The notes beneath the pieces were generated by a model. That model searched no databases and was not told the DNA's origin. It worked only from the letters and a program-made list of their open reading frames with translations. A DNA stretch of 64,000 bases from Tubulanus polymorphus. Its lineage: Eukaryota; Nemertea; Palaeonemertea; Tubulaniformes; Tubulanidae. The stretch covers positions 18,804,450 to 18,868,449 of the forward strand of contig NC_134029.1 of assembly GCF_964204645.1 (NCBI RefSeq). The letters run 5' to 3'. Shown here piece after piece: positions 44,691 to 57,100 of the stretch. Numbering within the stretch: position 1 is the stretch's first letter; the number at the start of each line of letters is the position of its first letter. The translations under genes were made by a program, and so were the position numbers.

Positions 44691-47179
44691 ATTTATAGTT
44701 TATCCGAGAAATTTGCCTCAGCGATAAGCCTATACAATAGGCGATCTGATTGGCGCCGTAAGTTTTTGTGCGGCAAACCTGCGCAAGTACCTGCACCTTA
44801 GGCTAGTGAGGATAATAGAATATTAGCATGTACAATTCATAATATCAGTTGAATTTTAGGGCTACCCTAACTATCATATAGAATATAGACCTACCGGTAG
44901 TTGCCTGCATAGCATATTATTAACACCCTTATCAACGTTATCCTGTCTTTTTTTATCGCCAAAAGGAAATAGCAATAATGATTTACGCCTGATGATGGAT
45001 ACATATGATATATTGCAATGATTCTACTGGTGCAAAGAGATAGAATATATCAGATACACAGTGAGCAAGTACATTCATCATCTCATAAATCATATCCAAA
45101 CCAGCTCCGAAAATATTACATCATATATTCATATCGTATCCTGGAATTACCGGTATATTGTTATTCTACTACCCAATAAATAACAGATACAATATAAAAA
45201 GATATAATATATACATACATTATACATCTATTCACTGATTTATCGCGATGACACATAAACTAAATATATCTATTACATAGAGTAATATCCGGCCAATTTC
45301 GTATACATTGCATACAATCTGTCTTGAGACAGATTAAGAAAATTGCAAGCATTCCCAGATTCCATAACACTTTGAAGCCTGAAACTTGAATATAAAAGTC
45401 AAATCCAATATATCCGATCCCCCATAAACCGCCACCCCAGAACAATGCAAAGTTTTTTCTAAGAAAATTAAAATCTATATTCAGGTGCCAATTCAGATGT
45501 ACTTGTGAGACTTGTACAAGTCCATCAAATTCTCTTTTGTCAACAAACATAATTGGTGCATTTCAGTACGGTAGTGCCCCTAATATTGCCTTTGTGGACA
45601 TTGAAGTGTCCTTTTTGGACGAGACTTGCTCTTCAAGACTGGCCCCTCAGTGCGGGAGTACACATGAAATTGCCTTTGTGAATATCAATATGACAAGTCC
45701 ATCAAAATTTGCCTCTGGATCCGCCCCTGATATTTAGAGCTCGAAAGGGGACCAAAAATTTCACTTGTACTTATCTAGAATAACATCAATCTATACATTA
45801 ATTTAGATAAAACCAGTTTAGATAACGCCTAGTTCATTACCAATGTTAAACGCTAAATTACCTAGAGAACTGTTGCATTGAGTCCACAAAATGAATTTCC
45901 ACTGCACCAATACAAGTACGGTATTCACAACAAAAATCTATGTAGCCTACATACAAGTAATTGTGAAAAGAAGACGCATTACCTTACAGCTTTTATCAGA
46001 GAATAAGCCCTTATCAATGATAGGGATACCCGGTACATACAATTATTCTTATGACCCAAAATGCAAAGACACTCATGACCTTTAGTCCATAGAACTTGGC
46101 AGGGTAAGGAAATAAACATTATTGCCTGATAAGCAATAATTTCAAAGCGTAGAAGTCATAGAGGGTATTGAATGAAACAAATTCTTCACATACAACAATA
46201 TCTCTTAGCCAACATAAAAATATTTTGTGGGTAAACCTTCATCCAAATCCAATACAATATTTTGACCATACTCGGCTTTGGACATAGCCTGTATTTACAT
46301 GTACCGTATATGCATATATCTTTAAGCATATAGCCAGCATAGATACAATATTCCTAAACAACTGTTATATCACTAACTTCAAGCATATTTCAAATCATGC
46401 CTTATATCACTTTCAATCAAATTCTGGATTTCTCACGAAATATTTCATGAAATTGCAACCCCTATATTTTCATCGATCAACCAGAATATATTCCCATCGA
46501 AATCCATAATGCAAACTCAACTAACCGACCCAAAGTGCCATGTACTCTGGCGTATAATATAATAATCATTTTCCATTACAAAATACGGTTATTTTCACAA
46601 TTCGGAATAACTAAGAGATATTAAACGAGGGATCCAGTGCAAGCCTTTCAGGGCTATACTTATAGACAACAGGAATTGACCTACGTGCACTGCGTGCCTA
46701 TCAACCTTGGTAATTGGGTAGTTCAGGGTTACTGATGGTCAGTGAACAATAGATAGGCCTAGATCAACTGATTACAAACGAAATGAAGGACCAAATGTCA
46801 CACTCTGAGGTAGTGTGATCAGACAGTAAATCATCATCTAACAAGAATTGATGTTGTATTGGTAAAATAATAAAAATAAGCTTAATAGGCCTAGATTATT
46901 TTGATACCAGCTCCAATAAAGCCTTTAGACCAAGTTCAACATTTCTCCGTTACTTTCGAGCCCAATTAGAATTTACATGTGAAAATGACAAACAAAAAAT
47001 AATAGTGGACAATGCGATCTTTAGCCTTTTGTCTGAGCAGTTTTTATTGCCACCAACTGGATCCAGTCTCACAAAAAAGGTTTAACTCAAATTTTTGGTT
47101 AAGGCCTAATTGCTATTGTTAACTTCATGTTCAAACTTTTACACTTTTGGCAGGTGATAGAGTTCGCTGAGGCAGTCAC

Positions 47180-47231
47180 GCATGCGCAGTGTAAATTAGC
47201 CAATCAGAGATGAGTTATCAGCAAAATGGCG
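47180..47231 (+). promoter_or_regulatory. Candidate promoter: NRF1-, CCAAT- and YY1-like motifs
   Basis: GCATGCGCAGT (47180-47190), CCAATCAG (47200-47207) and AAAATGGCG (47223-47231) lie in 52 bp, in the order usual for TATA-less housekeeping promoters reading rightwards. This would suit the PWWP3 gene 4 kb downstream. Function is inferred. Confidence 0.4.
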
Positions 47232-47646
47232 TTAACTGGAATAATGCCGCTTAGGCAAAATATCAACTTCCTATACACTTTTTCATGAAACTGACCTCTG
47301 GCCTGTTCTCACTAGACAGAGGGATGCTATCTCTAATGGTACAGTCCAGGTGGTGCTCTGTTTTAATCGCATTGCTTTCTTACATTTACACAGATATGAG
47401 TCAGTGACACTTATTGAAACATAGAACTCTCAATTGACGATTACCGAAAGGCACTACGCTAACAAATACTTCATCAACTTCAAATCATTTTACGAAAGAC
47501 CAATGCTGTTCATGCGTCGTAAATACTGATTAGCCTACTTTTCCTTGCCAGGAACAAACTGGCTCCGGTTACAGGAATCTGCACTATATCTACATGCTGG
47601 GTTAGGTGAGGCTATATATAAATTAACTCATCCAACTTCCAGGCGT

Positions 47647-47720
47647 GCGCTGTGGCTCCATGGGTAAAGCACTCTCTACTATTTTTTCGTTTGGTTTCGA
47701 ATCCCAATATTACAAGTCAG
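47647..47720 (+). mobile_element. tRNA-derived SINE head
   Basis: GTGGCTCCATGGGTAAAGCA (box A-like) and GGTTTCGAATCCC (box B-like) about 50 bp apart on the plus strand. Confidence 0.5.
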
Positions 47721-48103
47721 AATTCTACTGTAGTGTATTGCACATGCGCTAACCGTACTCGCACTCCATTAACGCACTCCATGACCTGAGCCACATCAAA
47801 AAATGAAATCAACATTAACTCCTCATTTAGCTTTTCTAATAGGTACGAAAAGCCTTAAAAATTGTAAGGCTTTTTCGTACCACCTTCTCTCTACTGTTCT
47901 TCTTCGTCTCTCCCACAACATTCAACACACTACATTTGATTTGATTCATCAATTCCTACCCGTTTTTCAATACACCAGAGTTTTAACAAAACCAATCATC
48001 AAATTCACAACAAACCTGGTAAATAGTGGCAATTTTATCGTAAAAGAAAGTACAAATCTACAAATCTGATCAAATGTCAAAGCTAAACACTTCCTGGTTT
48101 TGT

Positions 48104-48117
48104 GCGCCATCTAGTAC
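48104..48117 (-). promoter_or_regulatory. CTCF-like motif (minus strand)
   Basis: On the minus strand it reads GTACTAGATGGCGC, agreeing with the core CCASYAGRKGGCRS at 12 of 14 positions. Confidence 0.35.
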
Positions 48118-48338
48118 TCAGATATTTAAAGAGGCAGCTCCGAAAATTTCACGGGGAAGTACCAAATAATCAAGAATCATTCTATACAAGTGTAAACGAT
48201 CACTTAAGTTACACTTCTATATTTAGATAAAGCAATAATTACACCACAGTAACAGAATAAGATTTGAAATAGAATATTTCAAAGGGCTAGATAAAATTAA
48301 GGATAGCTCCGAAATATTCGATAGGACTGGTTACAATA

Positions 48339-48352
48339 CCACTAGAGGGCGC
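48339..48352 (+). promoter_or_regulatory. CTCF-like motif (plus strand)
   Basis: CCACTAGAGGGCGC fits the CTCF core CCASYAGRKGGCRS at every position. It lies between the divergent ARAP and PWWP3 genes. Confidence 0.45.
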
Positions 48353-48534
48353 TTTAGGCTACCAATTCAATCAAACTTATTATGGTTAAGCTCGTACAAT
48401 CGTAAAATTGTTGGTAAGTATCGTATTTTGAATTTCGTAACCTTTAACCTGGCTAACTTTAATGTTTTTAATTCCATTCGATCATTTTCATGAGTTGAAA
48501 ATCGGAGAGGTGATGGTTTCAATGCCTATCTGTC

Positions 48535-48668
48535 CATCACTGTGACTGTGTCGTGTGTGAGGGGAATTTTGTCTCATTCATGGGCTGACATCCCCGCCCC
48601 GGGGTTTTGGCGATGAACAGCAACGATACCCCCACATCTACACACTGTCACACAGTCAGTGACAGTAT
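48535..48668. repeat. Foldback around ACTGTGACTGTGT / CACAGTCAGTGACAGT
   Basis: The left arm ATCACTGTGACTGTGTCGTG is imperfectly inverted at the right end (CACTGTCACACAGTCAGTGA), about 134 bp. Confidence 0.5.
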
Positions 48669-48685
48669 CCTTCGCTACTACAATC

Positions 48686-48799
48686 CAGGGCCTGATTTAA
48701 TAGACTGGTATCAACTTAACCCAGGGGTAAGCTGAATTGAAAATGAACTGAGTTAGCCCACGGTTTAAAGTTGATACCAGTTTATAAAACTGGCCCCAG
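48686..48799. mobile_element. Short foldback with GACTGGTATCAACTT arms
   Basis: Left CAGGGCCTGATTTAATAGAC followed by TGGTATCAACTTAACCC; the right end inverted reads GGGGCCAGTTTTATAAACTG and TGGTATCAACTTTAAACC. Half of the same element is recognisable at 57525-57580. Confidence 0.6.
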
Positions 48800-50504
48800 A
48801 GATGTGATGGATTAAGACCACTCATTCTATTCTCTTCAACTACTATAGTCGCACAGAGAACAAAAACGACAGACAACAGGTGGACGGTAGTCCTGAAAGT
48901 GGCTGGTTCACGACGCTCTGTATAGGCCCTACTGAGAGCTCGCTTGAACCACCCACCCAGTCGTGTAGTCATTATTGTGTATGTGACAGTCAAAAGTGCC
49001 CATTGGAGCTCAGCCAGTAATTTTATTTGAATGCTCAGTACTCGGCAACATCACACCTGTTTTAAATATATAAACTAATTAACGTATAGGCCTAGGCCTA
49101 CTGACCTATGTTGTTATCTTTTTATTGCTTACCCTTTGAAGGCTATTTCTGATGTTCAAGTTGGCAAAAATTATTTTGTTTTACCCACAAAAAAAACACT
49201 TCCGCGTGAGACTCACCGGCATGAACCCAACAGTCAAAGCAGGAAAGATCAGAGGTTTTTAATGACGGTTTATTTTTAAAAATCGGCTGAGATAGGACTG
49301 AGTAATGATGATATAATTAGAGGTGAATTTAAATCTCTGCACATTTGGTTTCTGGTCTTAGTGTCTGGGGTCGTGATAGCGATATACCACTGACACTAAG
49401 GTTCTCAATGAAATATTCTACAGGCTTTGGTCTTGTACTAACGGGAGTCCTCATTACTATAAGTGTTATCGTCCGGAATTGCTGGAGAGGTCACTAGGCC
49501 CATAGGCCTTTAGTAGCGGTTGGCTGACCATAGTACGAGTAATGACATATGCCTCACCAAATTTGAACAACTGACCCCAGAATTTATTTCAGTAACACTG
49601 CAGCTACCACGGAGGTAGTCTGAATATCAGACTATCTTACAGATTGCGCCTTGGGAACAACATCTTATTATCGTAGGTGCTAGCCTAGGCCTACCCAGGG
49701 GACACAGCTTGGCTTATCACATATTTTAGGGGTCCGAAATAAAAAGCTCAATTCGAATAGAAATATTCCTGGATTCATGGGTATATTTTGAATAACTGAA
49801 TGTGGATTGTATAGTTTAGGCTGGGGCAGGCATCAGAAAAGGCCTAAGAGGCCCATTTAGATGCAATATTCTAACATTGTTACAAATCGTCTGACCAGAC
49901 TTTAGAATATAAAGTTTTCGCAGTGTGCGCCTCGCTCGGGAAAAAAACCAACGTTGTACGAGTATTTTTTGTTTCATTGTTTTGAATTAAGAAATGATGT
50001 ATGTATGTACGTCATGCCCTGTGGCTATGAGACATAGCCTAGATTCATAACAAAGAATACTGTATTGATTTTTCATTTTGCATTATGTCATTTGTCTTGC
50101 ACATCTATTTGATGGTTGCATGCAAGCGGTGATCATGCGTTGTCTGATGCTTGCTCTTAAATCTAGATATATCATGCGCAGAGGTTTGTGTCATTGGATT
50201 CTATTTGTGGGTCCAGTTTCATGAAAAAGTATGAATCTGAAATCTTTGTGATTTCTTTAGTTCAGTTTTGTGTTAGGCTTACCTATTTGATTTAAAGGGT
50301 TAATCTTTTTGTGAAACTGGACACTGAAGGTGTTTCATGTATACAAGGTATCGCGATTTAGTGTAGGCCTATAAAGGGATGTTTTGTTGGTTAAAGTTTT
50401 AGGGAATTAATCCAGAGGGAAGGAAATATTGAGCTTTTATTTTAAGCCGGAAAATATTTTATCAATTCTCTGTGTAGTAGGCCTAAGTAGTGAATTATCA
50501 GTGA

Positions 50505-50916
50505 CAGGGTCCCTACAACTCCTTGAATCCTTGAAAACTCCTTGATTTTTGAAAATATTTTTCAAGGTCCTTGAAAATCCTTTAATTTTGAGAAATATCC
50601 ATAAACTCCTTGAAACTCCTTAAATTCTGGGAAAGTCCTATTAAAGGTTTTCAAAAGGTCCTTTTCAGAAGACAGTGTATTCTATTATTCTTCACTGTGT
50701 GACTTGTGAATGAAAGTTGTTTCACTTTGAGATTCAGACATGTAAAACCAAAACGGCACACACAACAACTGATCAAAATTTGAGAAAAACAGGGATTTTG
50801 TTTTTCAATTTTCGACTTTTTTTCCTTATATATGACCGCGGAATCCTCCTTGAATTTTCAAAATTACTCCTTTAAAAGTCCTTGAATTCTGGATACCAGG
50901 AATTGTAGGAACCTTG
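50505..50916. mobile_element. CAGGGTCCCTACAA transposon, copy 2 (412 bp)
   Basis: Near-identical to 15606-16025 over its length, with the same ends. It is flanked by AGTGA at 50500-50504 and 50917-50921, a different 5-bp duplication from copy 1, so both are independent insertions. Confidence 0.82.
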
Positions 50917-51188
50917 AGTGATATCTATTGCCCAAATACCATACAGTGTGGAAAAGATGAGTCTTATATCTATTCAATGTCAATGATTTGTTTGATAATA
51001 TTCAGGTTCATAAGTCTAAAAATACATATTTCATGGAAAAATTGATATTTCATGGAAAATGTATTTTCATATCTTTTTTGTGAGTTATTGTGCCATCTAG
51101 TATTAGTTATTGATAAAAAAAGTGGTTTTTTTTACAAGATTTTTTGCTTAAGTGCACTGCAAACCGTTGACTATTCCTTTTTTCAGGT

Positions 51189-54100
51189 ATGGATGTCTAT
51201 AAGGAAGGCGATCCAGTCTGGTTTAAGCAGAATGGACTGTGGTGGGTCGGAAGGGTAAGATATGATTATTGTTAGATACGTTAATCAATTTCAAAGAACA
51301 ATATCTTGCATGCAATAAAGGTGATCGGCAGCCATATAGGCCTATACATCCTTTTCTACAGGGTACAGTTTTTGAAGGGAGTTAAGATAATCTATCATTA
51401 ATCTGAGGGATTGGTAATCCTATCCTTGTTTTTAAATGTGCATTGCATCTTTGAAAATAGATTGTTTACCGCAGCGTTTTTTAAGTTGATTTCATCAAAA
51501 TCGTTTTGGAAGTTCAGGGGTTAGATTCTAAAAATTGTAGGTGCTCTACTAATTGAGCACCTAGATTTGGTTAGGTGCTCAACTGGAATTTTTTAATGTG
51601 CCGAAACGAGTGGATTGCGCGCCTCAAAATCCAACCCCTGAAGTTTCTTAACTGAATTTGCATTAAATATAGTTCTTCAATAATAATTCAATTTCACCTG
51701 GAAATCGCAAGATATTAAAAACTTGATCAGAGATTATGTAATGTTTAACAATACGGTAGAAAAGCCCATATACACTCAGACAATGAGTATGAATTACAAA
51801 TGCATAGAATAAAAATTAAACTGATTTAATCACAAATCAAAAGAAATCGTTTTCATCTATCCTGGCCGATGATCGCTGTGATATGCTTTAACCCTATGGT
51901 TAATCTAGTAATCCATGTAAATATTTATCATATGAGTACAAGTGAGGTATAAGACCAAATGGACCTTTATTGAAGTAGACTGCTCATTTTAACATATTAT
52001 ATGTATGGTTTAGAGGTTGAGAAACCTAAATTCTTCCTATTCTTTAGGGCGCAGTTTTTTGAAGTAGACTGTTTTTTTAAATCTTAAAGTAGGGATTGTC
52101 CCTGTTATTTATTTGGTTGGTAAATTTCGAGAGATTTTTTGATTCAGTGTCCCTTACAGACCCACCACACCTGCCGAGAGCGAAACATTGATTTTGAAAT
52201 CGGAAATCAAAGTGCAGATATAGTTGTGTGATCGGCGGCCGAGTTTACAGAATTTTTTGTTTAAATCGAAGTACATAATTGAGAAATTCAGTTCCGGTCC
52301 ATTCAAACAATCTTCCATCCAGTCTGAACTGGCAAGCGACTGATTCGGGTGAATTTCCCTGGCTGCCTAATTTGATACATCGAAATTTTGGAAATAGCTA
52401 TATTACAAGGTTGAAGATCATTTTGTCCATTTTTATATTTTTTTGGTCGTTTTCTACGTTTAAATAGTCTGATAGTTAATTGTAGTTTTTTTCTCGGGTA
52501 GATGTTTATGTATAAAGTCCTGTAAGTTGATCGTCCTGCGTGTTGACTAGATAGAAAGGAAGCACATTTCGAAACGCAAATTTTCCAGATGAGAGTATGG
52601 TTCTTGGGTATCCGAAGTGTAGTTTATGACATCAACGGTTCCGATGAGGATGGGTTTCTCCATCAAGGGGTGCGCAATCGGTACTTCACATCTGGTGCTG
52701 AGTTTGCCTAAAATTAAAAGTTTTTACATGGGGTGCAGTTTTGTGTTTCTAATATAGAGTGCATAGTTAGGTCCGTGGATGCGTCGCAATCAAATGGACA
52801 GTGCTATGCGCATTGATAGACCTTCAGTAAGAAAGCGGCACAGGCACGTGAATATTGAATATATATTTGTACACTTACGTATATACAGTCTTCATGGGGT
52901 TTTATTTACATTGTCACGATTAGTTTTTTGGTAGTTTTTAATGAGACTGATGTCAAGAGGCAACTTCCAACTTTCCATTGCGCGCAGATAGACTGAGCTT
53001 GCTATCCTGAAGCCAAAAAAACAGAGGCAGCTTTCTAGTTATCGCGGCAATGAGACTGAGTTTACAGTCAAAACATCAGAAACAGTAAACTAATGCGTAT
53101 GTGGTGATATAAAACAAAAGTGGTCAGACAGTTCTATGCGTATTGATAGACCGTCATCCCGGGTTCGATCTAAATCGGAACATACCTCAAGTGTCAAAGT
53201 CGGGGTATGTAGGTATAACTAATAAAAGAAAATGGCGTTTGGTTTAATTAATAGACTACGCTAATGCAGGTGTCGATTGTGGTTCTGTTTACTGCATTCA
53301 GTCTGCTAGCGTCCAGATGTATAAGTATATTGTTAAGACTCCAAATATGAAGGTTTTGTTGAAGTATGATTTCTTGGTTTAGGCGTTCTATTAGTGGGTT
53401 TTCATAATAAATTATAGTATTGATGCGGCCAGAGCCTTGTTCTAGATTGTAATGATTTTTATACAAAATGGATTGTGCGAGAAATAAAAGGTAGTCTGCG
53501 AGTGTGCGTTTGAAGAAATCTCTTTCCATTGAAGTAGACTGTTTTAACAGTGTATGGTATATAGCTTAAGAATCCTATTGATCATGGTGTTTTATTGCCT
53601 TGTTGGATTCTCATTCTGATATGGTTCCCGCCATACAGGTGGCAGTTTGTGAAGTTAGTAGAGCCTTTATATCTATTTGAAAGGCGTGTTATACAGCTAA
53701 TGAAACATCAAATTTTACCATATTCACTTTCAAGCTTGCGAATTGTTGGCCTTATCGGCTTCTCCCACTGTTCCCTTCATAGAGGTGTAGTGTCTCAAAG
53801 TAGAGCATTCTTTTGCGTAAGTGATGTCTGGTATGCCGATGTACCTATATCGATTTGGTGATTATTGCATTCAAGATGGCTGACTTGTGGTCATTTTTGG
53901 TGTTTTAAAAACGGACCACTTTCCCACCCTACAGGGTACAGTTTTAGCATCAAATCCTTCTGAATGGTGTATGGTACGAAAGTAGAAATCTCCATCAAGG
54001 TAAAGATTCTCACTGTGTCGCAAATGAATAATAAATCCAAATCATCATTCTTTGAAAATGGTTTTAGTGGAAAACCGAAAATTCGGATTTTGCAATAGAT

Positions 54101-57100
54101 TCTAACATTTCGATACTTTAATTTCTGATTGTGGGACTAGGATTCAATTCCTATCGATTCCAGTTGTATTCGCGTGCAAGATGGCTGCCTGGTGACCATA
54201 TTGTATTCTCAAGATATATCATGCCTGTCCTATATAATGTAGCTTCTGTATACATAGCCTTCATATTTATATGCATCAAGTATAGCATGAAGATAAGAAG
54301 GCTTATTGATGTCAAAATGGCTCGCTGGGAACCATATTGAAATAGACAAATCCTGTTTTGTAGGGTGCAGTTTCTGAAGCATAGCCCTCTCCATTTGTGT
54401 AGCTATAGTTTTAGATTAAATCCTAATAACATGCTAACATATACTGGTAATATCAAACATAGGTGTAAATCCTAGCGACGTAAATCTGAAACAGAGAGAC
54501 ATTTCTGGCTTGTTTCATGCGTTGCTATGAAACAACACGGTTTGTCTACACTGTGAATGGCTCACATATCTGGCCGTCTCCTGCTGAACAGTTGCTGATA
54601 TCTGTTGCTTACTCATCTCTATCTAGTATCAAGTTTTTGAACGCCCCAAACGAGAGTTGCGTTGATGATTTTTCGATCTATTTACAGGTGATATCGGAAG
54701 AACAGTGCCCTCTCGCGACAGGAAAGCGTAAACGACACGAAGGGATCTACGTGAAATTTGAAAATGAGGATTTCTTGTACGTAGATTTATCGTAATCCGT
54801 GAAGTTAATATCAAATATTCTAGGTTCAGCCTATTTAAGTTGATACGATACACGTTTGTGGTTCTGTTTTTAGCGAAATGGTATATGATGTGAAAAATAT
54901 CGACAGATTCAACAGCTCTCTCAAAGACGAATATATCAAGAAGACTACAGGTAGCACTTAGATTCTAATCTGTTCTGTGGGTTGGTTGAGGCATTTAAAC
55001 AACAAATCAAGAATGTAGAATCCAAGCCTAATAACAATTACGGTTGCGGGCACAGTTTCACAAAGAATTTTACCTCTTAAGAACGATTTAATCTTAAATA
55101 CATCAGTATAGGAATTGAATTAATTCAAGAGAGTTAAAAATCTTTGTGTGACACTCTATCCTGTAGGTTGTTCTATTTTTCCCCAAGGTGCCATCATTTC
55201 TTAAGAAAATAATGCTCGTGTTTTACATGTCTACGGATTAAGGATTTATCTCTAGTTCCTTACTGCATTGCTAATGACGACCTTTTGATTTTGAATTAAC
55301 TCAATGATTATATCAGAATTATCCCTTTCAGCATGTCTACACTGCAGTGCGGTGTATAAAACAGTGATGAACTTTGCTAGTACACCGCATAGCGGTGTAT
55401 TGATGTTATTAGTAATTAGTTTCTATCTCTATTGAAAGATGGCAGCACCTGTCAAACAAAGTGAAATATTAGTAACTAGTTAACACCGCACCGTGGTGTA
55501 TCATTAGAGAGGCACTGTAGGGGTGTGCCCATTATTCAACACACTGGGGTAGAATTTTTAAAACTTTCAAATTATCTCCTGCACTTTACAGTAAGGATTA
55601 GTCAGCTGAACGGGTTGATTTTACTTTGCTTCGCGGAACTAGACCGAGAATTTGACACAGGTGAAGGATCACTCAGCCACTGGGTCTTATGAATCGTTCT
55701 CATCATTCGTCATTTCTGTTCCAGAATATCTCGAGTCAAGGCGACAGGATTTGAAATTGTTACACTTCCGCTGCGCGTTAAGAAGTCTCAGTTTACTGGA
55801 GTCATCATCTGGTTCGACTTGTCATTTACTCCAGACGACCGTGTCAGGTAGCGGCAAAACGTCGGCAGAAATGAGTGTCGAGTCGCCGTCGATTACGACA
55901 TTGTCGCAAAAACGAAAACGCCGAAAATCGACGCCGAGAAAATTACGCCCGCGACGATCGTCCACAAACGCATCATTACCAAACATTTCGGAAGATAATA
56001 ACATAAGTAGCGAAAATAACATGCAAACGAATTCGGATGATTCTCGGCCTAACCATACGAACAATCCAGACGAACGTGTAAAATCTGTTTCGAATATTTG
56101 TTGTTCTGCAGATGTTCAAGCAGAAAAGCCATCTGATATAAACTTTGTCGATGCATCTATAGATTCTGTTTCGAATGTTTGCCGTCCCGCTGATATTCAA
56201 GCGGAAAAATCTGTTGATGTAAACTTTGTCGGTGGACATGTAAATACTCCTTCAAATATTTGTCGATCTGCTGATGTTCAAGCAGAAAAGTCGTCTGATG
56301 TAAACTTTGTCCATGCATGTGTAAATTCTGTTTCGAATTTTTCTCGTTCTGCCGATATTCGAGTGGAAAAGTCTGTTGATGTAAACGCCTTTGAAAATGT
56401 GAAACGAACTGGTGTATCAGATTTGAATTTTCATTCGAATGAGCAACGAAACAACGTTTGTGTTCACGGTCATAGACAAAATCAACCCTCGATTGCTGAT
56501 TCAGATTTTGAATCGAATGAACAACCGAAGAACATTTGCGCGATGAACGAACGAAACGAACCTTCAGCTTCTTGTCAACCAAAAAACAGCGATTTCGTTC
56601 GGAGCAATGTACGAGATGAGGAAACGGCGGCTGCTACGAATGTGAAAATCGACCATTCGTCCGGGGCATATGTAACGCCGAGTCTCGGACGAGGAAAAGG
56701 ACAAGCATGTGCGAAAAAAAGCAAAGCGAAACCTGTTCTGAAACGAAAACTGCCGGTCATATCACCGCCTGACGAGAGATTGTCGTCGTTTTTTGCTATT
56801 AAACCAACAGTCGGAAAAAGTGACGGCGAGACTAGTGGCAGTGCGTTCAAAACACCGGAAAAATAGTATGTACACCGTCCTGAAGGATTTAGTTTTTTAT
56901 GTTGATTTACTTTCCTTTTAATTTTGAATTTCCTCCAAAAAGAGATAATGACACTGCACTAGTGCACATTATCTATGCTAAGTGAAGATGGTGCACAATT
57001 AGTACGTCAGTAGTTGTGAAAAAAAAATATTTAAAGATACTGATAATAGACTTTAATTCTCCATTTTAAAGCATCTTCTGGTTTGAAAATTTGGGACTAA

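Larger units (their letters stand above)
44691..51188. other. Divergent spacer between ARAP and PWWP3 genes, with their promoters and upstream exons
   Basis: No coding exon found. It contains a promoter-like cluster at 47180-47231, a SINE-like piece at 47647, CTCF-like motifs at 48104 and 48339, foldbacks at 48535 and 48686, and a full transposon at 50505-50916. The ARAP leader is spliced at 44365, so at least one noncoding ARAP exon must lie here; the PWWP3 ATG is two bases into its exon (51187), so its leader is also upstream. Confidence 0.55.

Noticed and set aside
55976-56850. Minus-strand frames within the long PWWP3 exon
   Set aside because: Repeat-driven shadows on the strand opposite to the spliced coding frame.
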